Positions 35,927 to 46,319 of a stretch of 64,000 nucleotides of DNA are shown here, piece after piece; positions within the stretch are counted from its first letter, which is position 1, and each line of letters starts with the position of its first letter. The DNA comes from Calliphora vicina (Eukaryota > Arthropoda > Insecta > Diptera > Calliphoridae): the NCBI RefSeq assembly GCF_958450345.1, contig NC_088783.1:14759701-14823700 (forward strand), written 5' to 3'. Under the pieces are notes generated by a model. It made no database searches. It saw only the letters and a list, made by a program, of their open reading frames with translations, and had not been told where the DNA came from. Both the position numbers and the translations under genes were made by a program.

Positions 35927-37819
35927 ACTCAAGGTCAAACTCAGGGTCAAACTCAAGTTCGAACTCAAGGTCAAACTCAGGGTCAAACTCAATGTCAAAC
36001 TCAAGGTCAATCTCAAGGTCAAACTCAAGGTCAAACTCAAGGTCAAACTCAAGGTCAAACTCAAGGTCAAACTCAGGGTCAAACTCAAGGTCAAACTCAA
36101 GGTCAATCTCAAGGTCAAACTCAAGGTCATACTCAAGGTCAAACTCAGGGTCAAACTCAAGGTCAATTTCAAGGTCATACTCAAGGTCAAACTCAGGGTC
36201 AAACTCAAGTTCGAACTCAAGGTCAAACTCAGGGTCAAACTCAAGGTCAAACTCAAGGTCAATCTCAAGGTCAAACTCAAGGTCAAACTCAAGGTCAAAC
36301 TCAAGGTCATACTCAAGGTCAAACTCAAGGTCAATCTCAAGGTCATACTCAAGGTCAAACTCAGGGTCAAACTCAAGTTCGAACTCAAGGTCAAACTCAG
36401 GGTCAAACTCAAGGTCAATCTCAAGGTCAAACTCAAGGTCAAACTCAAGGTCAAACTCAAGGTCATACTCAAGGTCAAACTCAAGGTCAAACTCAGGGTC
36501 AAATTCAGGGTTAAACTCAAGGTCATAGTCAAGGTCAAACTCAAGGTCGAACTCAAGGTCATACTCAAGGTCAAACTCAAGGACAAACTCAGGGTTAAAC
36601 TCAAGGTCAAAGTCAAGGTCAAACTCAAGGTCAAACTCAAGATAATACTCAAGGTCAAACTCAGGGTCAAACTCAAGGTCAATCTCAAGGTCATAGTCAA
36701 GGTCATAGTCAAGGTCAAACTCAAGGTCATACTCAAGGTCAAACTCAAGGTCAATCTCAAGGTCATAGTCAAGGTCAAACTCAAGGTCATACTCAAGGTC
36801 AAACTCAGGGTCAAACTCAAGGTCAATCTCAAGGTCATAGTCAAGGTCAAACTCAAGGTCAAACTCAGGGTCAAACTCAAGGTCAAACTCAAGGTCATAG
36901 TCAAGGTCAAACTCAAGGTCAAACTCAAGGTCATACTCAAGGTCAAACTCAAGGTCAAACTCAGGGTCAAACTCAAGGTCGAACTCAAGGTCAAACTCAG
37001 GGACAAACTCAGGGTCAAACTCAAGGTCGAACTCAAGGTCGAACTCAAGGTCAAACTCAGGATCAAACTCAAGGTCATAGTCAAGGTCAAACTCAAGGTC
37101 AAACTCAAGGTCATAGTCAAGGTCAAACTCAAGGTCAAACTCAAGGTCATACTCAAGGTCATACTCAAGGTCAAACTCAAGGTCAAACTCAAGGTCAAAC
37201 TCAAGGTCATAGTCAAGGTCAAACTCAAGGTCAAACTCAAGGTCATAGTCAAGGTCAAACTCAAGGTCAAACTCAAGGTCATACTCAAGGTCATACTCAA
37301 GGTCAAACTCAAGGTCAAACTCAGGGTCAAACTCAAGGTCATACTCAAGGTCAAACTCAGGGACAAACTCAGGGTCAAACTCAAGGTCGAACTCAAGGTC
37401 GAACTCAAGGTCAAACTCAGGATCAAACTCAAGGTCAAACTCAAGGTCATAGTCAAGGTCAAACTCAAGGTCAAACTCAAGGTCATACTCAAGGTCAAAC
37501 TCAAGGTCAAACTCGAACTCAAGGTCAAACTCAAGGTCAAACTCAGGGTCAAACTCAAGGTCAATCTCAAGATCAAACTCAAGGTCAAACTCAAGGTCAA
37601 ACTCAAGGTCAAACTCAGGGTCAAACTCAAGGTCGAACTCAAGGTCGAACTCAAGGTCAAACTCAAGGTCAAACTCAGGATCAAACTCAAGGTCAAACTC
37701 AAGGTCATAGTCAAGGTCAAACTCAAGGTCAAACTCAAGGTCATACTCAAGGTCAAACTCAAGGTCAAACTCAAGGTCATACTCAAGGTCAAACTCAAGG
37801 TGAAACTCAAGGTCAAGTC
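35927..37819 (+). repeat. 12-bp tandem satellite, about 158 units
   Basis: Units of GGTCAAACTCAA run head to tail for about 1.9 kb. The unit can be seen as a dimer of 6-mers of the form (GG/AC)TCAA. Phase is unbroken until about 37511, where one 6-bp shift occurs. Variants (GGTCAT, GGTCGA, AGGGTC, GGTCAATC) recur in blocks, for example 36961-37070 and 37321-37430, exactly 360 bp apart. The long open frames on both strands, including 639 codons on the minus strand, exist only because the repeat contains no stop. They encode low-complexity repeats such as (LTLS)n and are not genes. Typical units contain TCAAGGTCA, the extended half-site for FTZ-F1/ERR-type receptors. Confidence 0.97.
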
Positions 37820-37825
37820 ATATGA

Positions 37826-38045
37826 CTAGCCGTATATTGTGGTCGTTTTTGTCCAATGTTCGCATCAAACGAATCATTTGCGTTCGGTACAGTTTCCCAG
37901 ATTTAAGCAGCTCACCCCTTTGCTCCCACCTAGTACAGATTATTACCTTAGCGCATAATCACAACTTCTGAACCGCACAAACTATATTTTCCACGTTGCA
38001 ACCGCTAAAACACATTGGTGAGTAATCGGAGTGCTTCAGAGGCAC
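37826..38045 (-). pseudogene. internally deleted mariner remnant, opposite orientation
   Basis: Read right to left from 38045, it has the FVRFRSGDFE-type block (GTGCGGTTCAGAAGTTGTG), then jumps to AKVIICTRWEQRGELLKSGK, then LYRTQMIRLMRTLDKN, ending at GGCTAGTCAT against the satellite. So it has lost the helix-turn-helix and first catalytic region. It faces the mariner on the other side of the array. Confidence 0.8.
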
Positions 38046-38102
38046 TTTTTTAAAATTAAAGAAGTATAGCAAATAGCGCTTTAATGGTACAAAATTCGAA
38101 AT

Positions 38103-38345
38103 TTTTTAAGCAAAAACAAGTAAAAGAGCTATATTCGGCTGTGCCGAATCTTATATACATACATACCCTTCGCCAAATTATACTCTAAAATAAATACTTA
38201 AATATTTTTAGGTAAACAACATTTTTTTAAATTTGTTAGTGAAAAAAATTGTATGGCAAAAAAGTTTTTTTAAAATTTCTTTATTATTTTTTAAAAAAAA
38301 ATTTTTTTTGTAAGTTTTAAAAAATATTTTCCAATATACGAACAA
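38103..38345 (-). mobile_element. 3' end of a family B DINE-1-like element
   Basis: The plus strand reads AAAAACAAGTAAAAGAGCTA, then the hairpin ATTCGGCTGTGCCGAAT, then CTTATATACATACATACCC and TTCGCCAAATTATACTC. This is the reversed family B 3' terminus with a perfect hairpin. The rest of the element is missing. Confidence 0.8.
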
Positions 38346-38693
38346 ATATTTTATAAAAAAGTGTAAACACGCGTCCAAGTACTAGTGACTAGTGTACTGT
38401 ATAAAACTGCAGGGATTTACTTGCAAAAAAACACACACTCATAAAGTCAACTTGCAATAGTGTCAGTTTAAAATTTTGCAGTTATTTCGTGAGATCCAAA
38501 TAACTATGTCTTAATAAGATGGCTCCAATTTGTACGAACCTAACAAAGGTGGTCGATGTACCCAACTAAAATTAAATTTTTGTTCGATTTAAAAAAGTAT
38601 TTCATTGAATGCCTTTCCAAGCGTTGGAAAATTATTTGGATTTTTATATAAAAATTAACTAAAACACAAAAGTGGCTATTAAATGGTAAATAG
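38346..38693. other. unassigned DNA
   Basis: No gene or element recognised between the DINE-1-like fragment and the hAT-like element. Confidence 0.4.
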
Positions 38694-39330
38694 TAGGGTC
38701 TTCAATTAATCGGGTTTCTGGTTAAATCGGTTAATGGAGCAATAATTAATCGGGATTTGGATTTAATCGGTTAATTTCAAATTATTCGATTAACCGATTA
38801 ATTTCTATTTTAATTTTAAATTGAAAAGAAAACACGAATTTTTTGTATTTATATAAGCATTTTATTAATAACAAGAACAAAAAACATAACAAAACAATAA
38901 ATAAAAATATACACATGTGAGTTTTTTTTCAGGGAATTTAAGGAGATTTTCTGAAATAATCTTTTAAACAAGGAATATAATTAAAATGCTTTCCTTTTAA
39001 ACGATTTTTTTAGTTTTAATAAAGCTTGACTTGAAAAAACTATCTCACTGCTTATAGATGTTGGAGAAATCGAAAGTAAGGCATGATAAAGAATATCCAA
39101 TTTCTCACTTCTTTATCTTAGTTTTTCTAAGCATTTAAAATCCTCCATCATACCATTGTAGTCCTTTTTGGATTTTTTTTAGATTTTGAATACTATAATA
39201 GTTTCTACCAACTCATTAGGACAAAGTTCATCATAGAACATTCTAGAAAAAAGGTTATTTCCAAATTCCTATTGCAAGAAGGGAATGTTCACGAGTTAAG
39301 AAGTAAAATTTGAGTGTTTAAAACGATAAT

Positions 39331-39959
39331 CTATATATGGGGCATTTCACGTCAAGTGAACCAACTTTTGAAATCGATGTCTTCCGATCGCGATGAAATT
39401 TGCACCAATGTTAGTTCTATTGGATAGTAATTCGGACACCATTTTTCAACAAGATCGGTCAAGAACTCTCTGAGTTATAGGAGGTCAAAATTTGACATTT
39501 TGGCCAAACAGGTGTTTTTTTTTATCCATATAACTTATTACCTATTGTTCTTAGCAAAATGTGTCCCAAATAGTTTAGATAGCTATTTATGCAATCTTTC
39601 GAAAAAAAAAAATTAAAAAAATTTAATAAAATATTTTTGATTTTTTTTTTTAAATCAAAAATATTTTTGACTTTTTTTTTCAAAATGGGCCCTTTTTATT
39701 ATTTTTTTTTATTTTTTTTAAGAAAGCTTAGGTCTTTTCCTAAGCGACCTATATGGTCGCTTAGTGGGATGCGAGTGGGATATCTATCAAAAAAAATATT
39801 TTGTAACTCAAGATTTAAAATTTTTGAATTTTTTTGCAAAATCAAAAACTTTGTTGACTTTTTTTAAAAAAATGGACCCATTTTTTAATTTTTTTTTTTT
39901 TGCTCAGAAGAAAGCTTATGTGTTTTCCTTTAACACCCTTTTTGTCGCTTAGTGGGATA
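39331..39959 (+). mobile_element. palindromic MITE, family D, copy 2 (truncated)
   Basis: It begins CTATATATGGGGCATTTCAC and continues with GTGAACCAACTTTTGAAATC, followed by AGTTCTATTGGATAGTAA, CTCTCTGAGTTATAGG and CCTATTGTTCTTAGC as in copy 1. The segment with GTCGCTTAGTGGGAT occurs twice (39755 and 39941), an internal duplication absent from copy 1. The right inverted end is missing where the Helitron starts. Frames of up to 92 codons here are poly-Phe/Lys artefacts. Confidence 0.75.
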
Positions 39960-41503
39960 TATATATAAAAAAGTAACGTTACTGGCTGACTGACTCATCA
40001 TCGCACAGCCCAAATTCGAACGTTTAGGGGGTAGAAAAGGGTAAAAACGGGTAAATTCGGTAACCTTATATCTTCAAAACTAATAAAGATACAAAAAAAC
40101 TTAAAATTGCATGTTACTCGATTTAAAAAATAAGCTGACAGGTGTTTCGTACTTTTTCGAAATTCGTAAAAACTGTATTTTTGTACTTTTTTGCACCCTA
40201 TGTATCTTTTAAACTAATAAACATTGAAACAAATTTTAAATCGTATTCTTTACTTGTCAAAAAATAAAAAAACATGAGTTTGGTACTTTTTAGAAATTCG
40301 AACCCTTAAGGGATAAAAATTGTGCTTATTTTTGGTACTTTTTCATAAAATATGTTTTACTATAATTTGACATAGACATACGAATATTTTACTATGAGCT
40401 CCCACCACGATACAGAAAATTATATGAACAAAATTTTACCACCGCAATGGGGATAAAAAAGGTACCAATAAGGGGATAAAATTGGGAAAATAACATTTTA
40501 TTGCAAATTATTAAGCAAATTTTGATAATTTTTTTTAACATTGGTTCCTGGAATCTTAGAAAAATTAACTAACAGGTTGTTATTTGGAACTCGAGTACCA
40601 AGGTGTATTTTAGGCCAAATCCGGGTAAACAGTTTGGTACTTTTTTTAAAACATATTTATTCTTGGGCACATTAACACAGATTTTAATGGTTTGTAGCAT
40701 AACATTTTTTTGCAAAAATGGAATATTTTTAAATTTCAAACTTGAGGGGTGTTCATGGAGGAAAAGGGAAATCGGTACTTTTGTCCTAATGGTACTTTTT
40801 TAATATTTTAAATTATTTCACTTATCGACATTAAAGGTAACTGATATATATCTGAGTGAAGTTAGTGTTAGAAATAGGGGATTATATTTAGGTACCAAAA
40901 TGTGGGAACTGAACTATAGGTACTTTTATTCTTCTAATGGGACTTTTTGAAATGGACTTAGAAACATGAAATTAAGCATATATGGTCCTAAGTGAGTGAG
41001 AATTTTAGGGGGAGACTTTTTGGTACTTTTTCATTATGCGAATTGTACTTTTTGTAATTTCTTCACCAATGAACCAAGAAACATGAAATAAAGCATACAT
41101 GGGCCCGAGTGGTTGGAAATCCACATGTGGCTGCTTTTTGGTATTTTTTCTATATTCTAATGGTACTTTTTGATTTTTCTATAGCAATGGACTTAGAAAC
41201 ATGAAATTAAACATATATGGTCCTAAGTGAGTTTGGATTCTAGGTGGAGACTTTTTAACACTTTTTCATTAATCTAATGATACTTTTTGAAATTTCTATA
41301 ACAATGAACATAGAATCATGATTTCTTCAAAAACCTTAAAATCTCAAATTAGACACACATGATTCTGAATGAATTTGAATTCACAAAAGGTGACTTTAGT
41401 GGTAACTTTCTTTAGTATTTTCTATAATAATGGGATACTTAATAGTTCTATTTCTATAGATCTTTCTTCTAATTGGCGTGGCGAAGCGCACCGGGTCAGC
41501 TAG
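39960..41503 (+). mobile_element. non-autonomous Helitron
   Basis: The 3' terminus reads GTGGCGAAGCGCAC (a short hairpin), CGGGTCAG, then CTAG followed by T at 41504: the classic Helitron end, a hairpin about 10 nt before CTRR. The 5' side begins TATATATAAAAAAGTAAC with GGCTGACTGACTCATCATCG, the AT-rich opening and GACTGACT text common in insect Helitrons. The usual 5' TC appears mutated. There is no Rep/helicase frame. The interior holds a tandem repeat at 40942-41400. No TSD is expected for Helitrons. Confidence 0.75.
40942..41400 (+). repeat. ~115-bp tandem repeats inside the Helitron (about 4 units)
   Basis: Units start at about 40942, 41046, 41163 and 41281 with (G)TACTTTTTGAAATT-like text, then AATGGACTTAGAAACATGAA, ATATGGTCCTAAGTGAGT and GAGACTTTTTGGTAC. 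The same units, in other states of decay, are in the Helitron pieces at 47530-48005, 53860-54541 and 57430-57800. Confidence 0.75.
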
Positions 41504-41679
41504 TTCTATATAAAGTGCAAAAAAAAAGAAATTTCTGTTAACACGTTAATCGACATAAATTAATCGGTTTATTTGTTATTTGAAAATCGTCAAATTTAAA
41601 TTATTCGAACAGTTATTTGAACTAAAATTAATCGGTTAACCGATTTACGGTTAATCGATTGAATACCCTAATAAATAGT

Positions 41680-42670
41680 GGTACAAACAGAAAAAGGGCG
41701 ATAATCTTATCACTTATTTTTGGGGGCCTCCCTATTCTTCCAATGTATGTGTGAGTATGCGTGCGTGTTTTTTTGCACACTGACAAACTGTATCAAATTG
41801 AATTTGAATGTTAATTAAATTTTTGGATTTTGGTGTTATTTAATTTGTTGGTTATTTTATTTTCAGTTGTTGTTGCTGCTGCTAGTGTTGTTGTATTTTA
41901 GTTTGGTAGTAGATTTAACAACAAGTATGTGCAACAGTGTGCAAAATACCTTTGTGTGTGTTGTTGTTGTTGGAAGTTGCCACTTTTTTTAATTCTTTAG
42001 TTTTTTTTTAGTTTGAAAAAATTTTTACCCCTGTTGGGTTTATTTAGTTGAAAGTTTTGCATGATTATTTGTGTACAGGTGTGTGTGTGAGAGACAGAGA
42101 GAGAGTAAATGTGTAAGAGTTTGTGTGTACATTTTCATAGTGTGTAATTGTTATATGCAGCACTAAATAGAAGGTATATTGATTTGAGCATTGCATTTGT
42201 TGCCCGAAATTCTAAGATAATATGGCATTCTCCCTCTAAGAATCTGAACAAAAGTTCTAACGATAAATTTAAAAATTAGTCTGTTATTTTGAGGGCGAAA
42301 CGAAAAGTTTCGATAAAAAAAACAATTTTTGAACATCTATTCTTTTGAATTCGATTATATTTGGTATGTAAAGTTGTCCAGAATTTCCAAATTCGCTTCA
42401 GTTTGGTTTTTATATTGGTTTAAAGTTAATAAATATGGAATTGATTCGCTAATTTAAAAAACCAACCAAGCAAGAAAAAATTCAAAATTGAGTTATTGGG
42501 TGATTACTGTTTTGTAAACAGTATTTTCTGTTGAAATACATTTATTATCATGTTGGAAGTCGTATGTCATAAGATAAATAAACTATATGGCATATTTTCT
42601 GAAGAAAATTTACTTAAAATAACGTACAAAAGATCCTGGTAAATGGACCAACCTGTATATAATAAATTCG
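41680..42670. other. unassigned DNA with GTT/GT simple repeats
   Basis: There are GTTGTTGCTGCTGCTAG near 41870, GTGTGTGTGAGAGACAGAG near 42080, and other low-complexity text. No gene recognised. Confidence 0.4.
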
Positions 42671-43633
42671 ATGGCAGGTCATTAAGTCCTTGACTTTTTG
42701 AATTTGCCGCCTCTTAACTGCTTCTATCAAGCTGCGTCATTTAGTATGTGTCTGACTGCCATTGATATGATGATTTTCTCCAAAGGTCACGAGGTAGTCT
42801 GTCGTGACTTCTTCAAAATTACCAGCCAGACGGACGGACATCGTTTACAACTTCGCAACATGGTTTTGTAACCGTTGACGAGACAATAGGTTTTTTATTG
42901 TAAATCGGTAATAAAATGACTATTGTTACGAAATTGTACTTGAATTCAAATATAACGATTGATCGTAAGTATGGCAACGCTGTTTGCTGCGACCGTATAT
43001 TCGAATTCGAATATTCAGTTAAAGAACATTGTAGAAAGTACACCACAGATGGCGTATGTATTAATAAGATCTAGAATATTCCAGCTTTGACAGTTAAAGT
43101 GCAATCTAGAGTGCAGATGGCAGTGTTATAAATAGTGGCAGAGGTTGCAGTCGTTAGTGAGTTTATCAGAGACGCTTTTCGAACAAACATGAACTGAGTG
43201 CCGTGTTTTTCAAGTGAATTCGTGTACATTGTAAAGTGTGTCTGTATTTCCGCGAATTTATAAACGTGTATAAAAATCATTGAGTGACTATTCAATTCTG
43301 TTGTTGTTGTACACTTTAAATAAATAAAGAGTTGTTACAATTTTTAAACTACTAAACGGCTTTTATTTGCAATCAAACGTATCCGGTTTATTTAAAGGAA
43401 ATAAACCAACGTTTTGAAAAGGTTAAAAGGTAACACTATTTTGATGACCACAAGATGACCACTATTTTGATGACCACAAGAAATCTTAATTTTTGTAAGG
43501 GATAAACTTATTAAGAAACGTTGGACGAAATGTCTTAGCTCAATGAAGACTATTTTGTGAAAATAAAATGATTTTTTTTATCAAAAAAACTGTGTTGCAA
43601 TCAAAAAGTCACGGACTTATTGACCCTCCCTCG
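42671..43633 (+). mobile_element. deletion derivative of a second mariner family, interrupted by a solo LTR
   Basis: The left terminus carries GGCAGGTCATTAAGTCC TTGACTTTTTG. The right terminus is its inverse, CAAAAAGTCACGGACTTATTG then ACCCTCCCTCGTA. Near 43525 the 3' coding remnant reads RWTKCLSS and ends at a stop close to the terminus, as in mariner transposases. Nearly all of the gene is gone. The same family is seen at 48006-48615 and 51835-52090. The LTR sits at 42924-43435. Confidence 0.7.
42924..43435 (+). mobile_element. 512-bp solo LTR (Ty3/gypsy-type) with 4-bp TSD
   Basis: It starts TGTTACGAAATTG and ends GGTTAAAAGGTAACA, giving TGTTAC...GTAACA termini. CTAT flanks both sides (42920-42923 and 43436-43439). 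The U3-like part holds the ATTCGAATTCGAATATTC palindrome. A TATA box (TTATAAATA) lies at 43126-43134, with TTGCAGTCGTTAGTG close downstream. An AATAAATAAAG polyadenylation-type signal is at 43319-43329. There is no gag-pol sequence next to it, so LTR-LTR recombination left a solo copy. A reversed relative is at 19367-19928. Confidence 0.9.
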
Positions 43634-44529
43634 TATGAAGAAAATCCTTAAAAACTGCAAGATACGTTTTTTGAGATATCCTTTGTTCTAGGAAAAAAAT
43701 TTTGGATTCAATATCCCTTGTTTAAAAGAATATTTTTAGGAAAATATATTGAAACCTAATATTGTTAGCACTGGATGAGCCAATTAATATTAACATGCGA
43801 TTTTACACCATTCAAGTATAAAATTTGAACTTTGAAGTAATTTTTATCTAAAACATTTTTGAATAGAGCTTTGATTTTGTGTGTATAGGTATAAATGAGT
43901 CGTTTCAGCTGAATATTATATTCCATTATTTTCAATTGCATTTAAAACTAAGTGCAAGTTGTTGAATTTTTGGTAATAAAAATTCGTTTTTTTTCTCTCT
44001 CTCTCTCTATTGTACAACTTTTCAGTTTTTGCTGTATTGTGTGGATTTACGTCAATTTCAATTTACATAATTTTATGCATTTTACAATTTGCCAAAAGGA
44101 TTTCTATTCAATATGAATGTATTTCACATTTAATTCTACACAAAAATAACTATTGATTTTAATTAACATAAATATTTATGTTCATATGTATGAGTGAGCA
44201 AATACTTATGTGTGTGTATTTGTGTGAGTTCGCATGTGTGTGTATTCATGTGGATATCCATATGTGTGTGTGTGTTGATGGTGAACAACCTGAAGGCGTA
44301 TTTCAAATTTAATACACATTGCAATTTGTTTTACTACAAGTGGTACTTTATTTCGAGTAAAACCAACAAAAAAAAAACCAAAACATTATTCAATAGCAGT
44401 GAAAACAAAATAACAAACTACCAAAATTAAATCAATTGTTTAATAAATTTGTTTGTGTGTTTAGAATTTATAATACCAATTACAATTATTTACGGAAATT
44501 AATGGTGTGTTTGAGAAACTAGCTAATAA
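43634..44529. other. unassigned AT-rich DNA
   Basis: CTCTCTCTCTCTCTC near 43997 and TGTGTGTGT runs at 44205-44275. The 78-codon frame at 44194-44430 lies over the TG repeat and is not convincing. Confidence 0.4.
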
Positions 44530-44532
44530 TTA

Positions 44533-45130
44533 CACAGTGCAACAGTGAAAAAAACACACGATCATGACAGTATAGATTCGACTCTACTACCAAAGGGTAG
44601 TAAAACCCTATACTCAGTTTGCCCATTTTGGTGACCGATTTTTTTTTATGGGCCCCCAAAGTTTCTGAAAATCAGTGGGGCCTCTAAAAAAGGTGTCATC
44701 AGGTTTTGGTTAACAGCTAATTCAGACTTTGTGCTACGGCTTAACTTTATATGGCAATAATATAGCTAAGAGTCCGCCAAATAAATTTTGTTAAAATTTG
44801 TTTCCAAAAAATAGCTTTTTCGTGCACTTTTGTTGAAAAAATATAGGAAGAAAATTTTTTTTTTTTACTTTTTTTAGAATAACTTCCAGGGACTCCTAAT
44901 TTTTCAATAACAATATCCCGCAAAGTTGTAGCTACGGTAAATTTGAATAACTCTCGTGAACATATCAATGCAATCCGAACATACCTAGGTATTCTAAATA
45001 GCTGTCAAAAATCACTTTGTAGCTTAAAATTTGTAGTTTTTTACTAATTTTTGACTCTAAAACAATAATTTTTTGTTAAAAATGTATGTTCGAGTGTATA
45101 CTTCTCTATTGTGCTGGAATAACGAAGAAT
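44533..45130 (+). repeat. left inverted arm
   Basis: It pairs with 46320-46943. The outer ~430 bp are nearly identical; the inner ~170 bp are diverged. Subterminal text GACTCTACTACCAAAGGGTA contains the small palindrome CTACTACCAAAGGGTAGTA. Confidence 0.85.
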
Positions 45131-46319
45131 GGGCAAATCATTATCGGTATGATCCGGGCGCATAACTTTATCCAATCTTGATCATGCAAGACCGGCTTGA
45201 TGCAAGATATGAAAAAACTTTAAAATTTTTGAAAGTGGGCAAGGTTTGTGGAACTTCTGAAGTGTAAATATAAGCTTTTTATATAAGTTTTTGATATCGG
45301 TGGAAACCTTATGACTTAAAGATTGACATTTTAGTGAAATGAATAATTTTGTGACGTCATTTACCTTAAAAACTAATAATATTTTAAAATGGTGATTTTC
45401 CATCAAGAAAAATAAAAACTTTGAATTAATGTAAAATTTGAACAGTTACAGACATCACAATAAAATTTGGAAGTAATATAGACCTAAATATTCGTAAGTC
45501 AATGGCATCACTAATGTTGCCATTCTTTGTTTTTAAACACCGAAATTCCTGAAACGGCGAAAATTTGTTCCAAAAACGAAGTTTTTTTTAGAAAATAGCC
45601 CACTTTGACGTTATTTACAGCATGATAGTAAAAACGTTCTGTATGTATATAAACAACATATGGGGCTATACAAATGTGATGAGCTTTTGAGGGTCGGTGT
45701 TTTGCGTTTTTAGAATTTTTTACTCAAACCTAATTTTTTTTTTTCAAAATTGCCCAAGTTTGGATAGGGCTGGGGGGTACAATGTCCGCTTAAGTTAGTC
45801 AAATTTTACCTTATATGTTTTTGCATTAAGTTCTCTTTCCAGATCATAAAAAAATTTATATAGTCCCGAAGAAAATTAGTTTTTTATAAAAGAAAAAATA
45901 TGGGGACTTTTTTGGGAAAAAACTTAAAAAACACACGCATACAAAGTTGAAATATATAAAAAGATGCTTCAACTTTGGATGCGTGTAACTTTTTATAGGG
46001 ACGAAATAATTGTTATCAGATTTGTTTTATTTTCTTTAGAATTTTATCGCAAATATACGTCATATATAAAAAAACAAATTTCGACCTTTCGTAGGCCCAT
46101 CAAATTTAAAATACGAAAAAAAGATCGGGCAAAATTTAAAAAAATATTAAACCCAAATATCTCTTGAACTAAAAGAGATAACTACAGATAAAATCATATT
46201 TTTTGTAGACCTTCTCAAGGTCTATCTATATTTGAAATTGCAGCTCATTCGGATCATAAATGACTTTTTGGTAATTTTTTTATAAATGTGTGACATTGAA
46301 GGTCCACCCACTGATCCCC

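Larger units (their letters stand above)
38694..41670. mobile_element. hAT-like element (TAGGGTATTC family) carrying nested elements
   Basis: The ends TAGGGTCTTCAATTAATCG and CGATTGAATACCCTA match those at 17747-18504. Flanks are GTAAATAG (38686-38693) and ATAAATAG (41671-41678), an 8-bp TSD with one mismatch. The subterminal zones repeat ATTAATCGG and GATTAACCGATTAAT. Most of the extra length is two insertions, family D at 39331-39959 and a Helitron at 39960-41503. Without them it is about 0.8 kb, like its relative. Confidence 0.85.

Noticed and set aside
35897..37816. 639-codon minus-strand frame and the 196- and 178-codon plus-strand frames
   Set aside because: They are translations of the 12-bp satellite, which has no stop in several frames. 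The product would be pure low-complexity repeat with no start context or flanking gene structure.
39589..39952. Phe/Lys-rich frames
   Set aside because: They arise from poly-A/T runs inside the family D MITE.
43071..43295. 74-codon minus-strand frame
   Set aside because: It runs antisense through the solo LTR, which has its own plus-strand TATA and poly-A signals.
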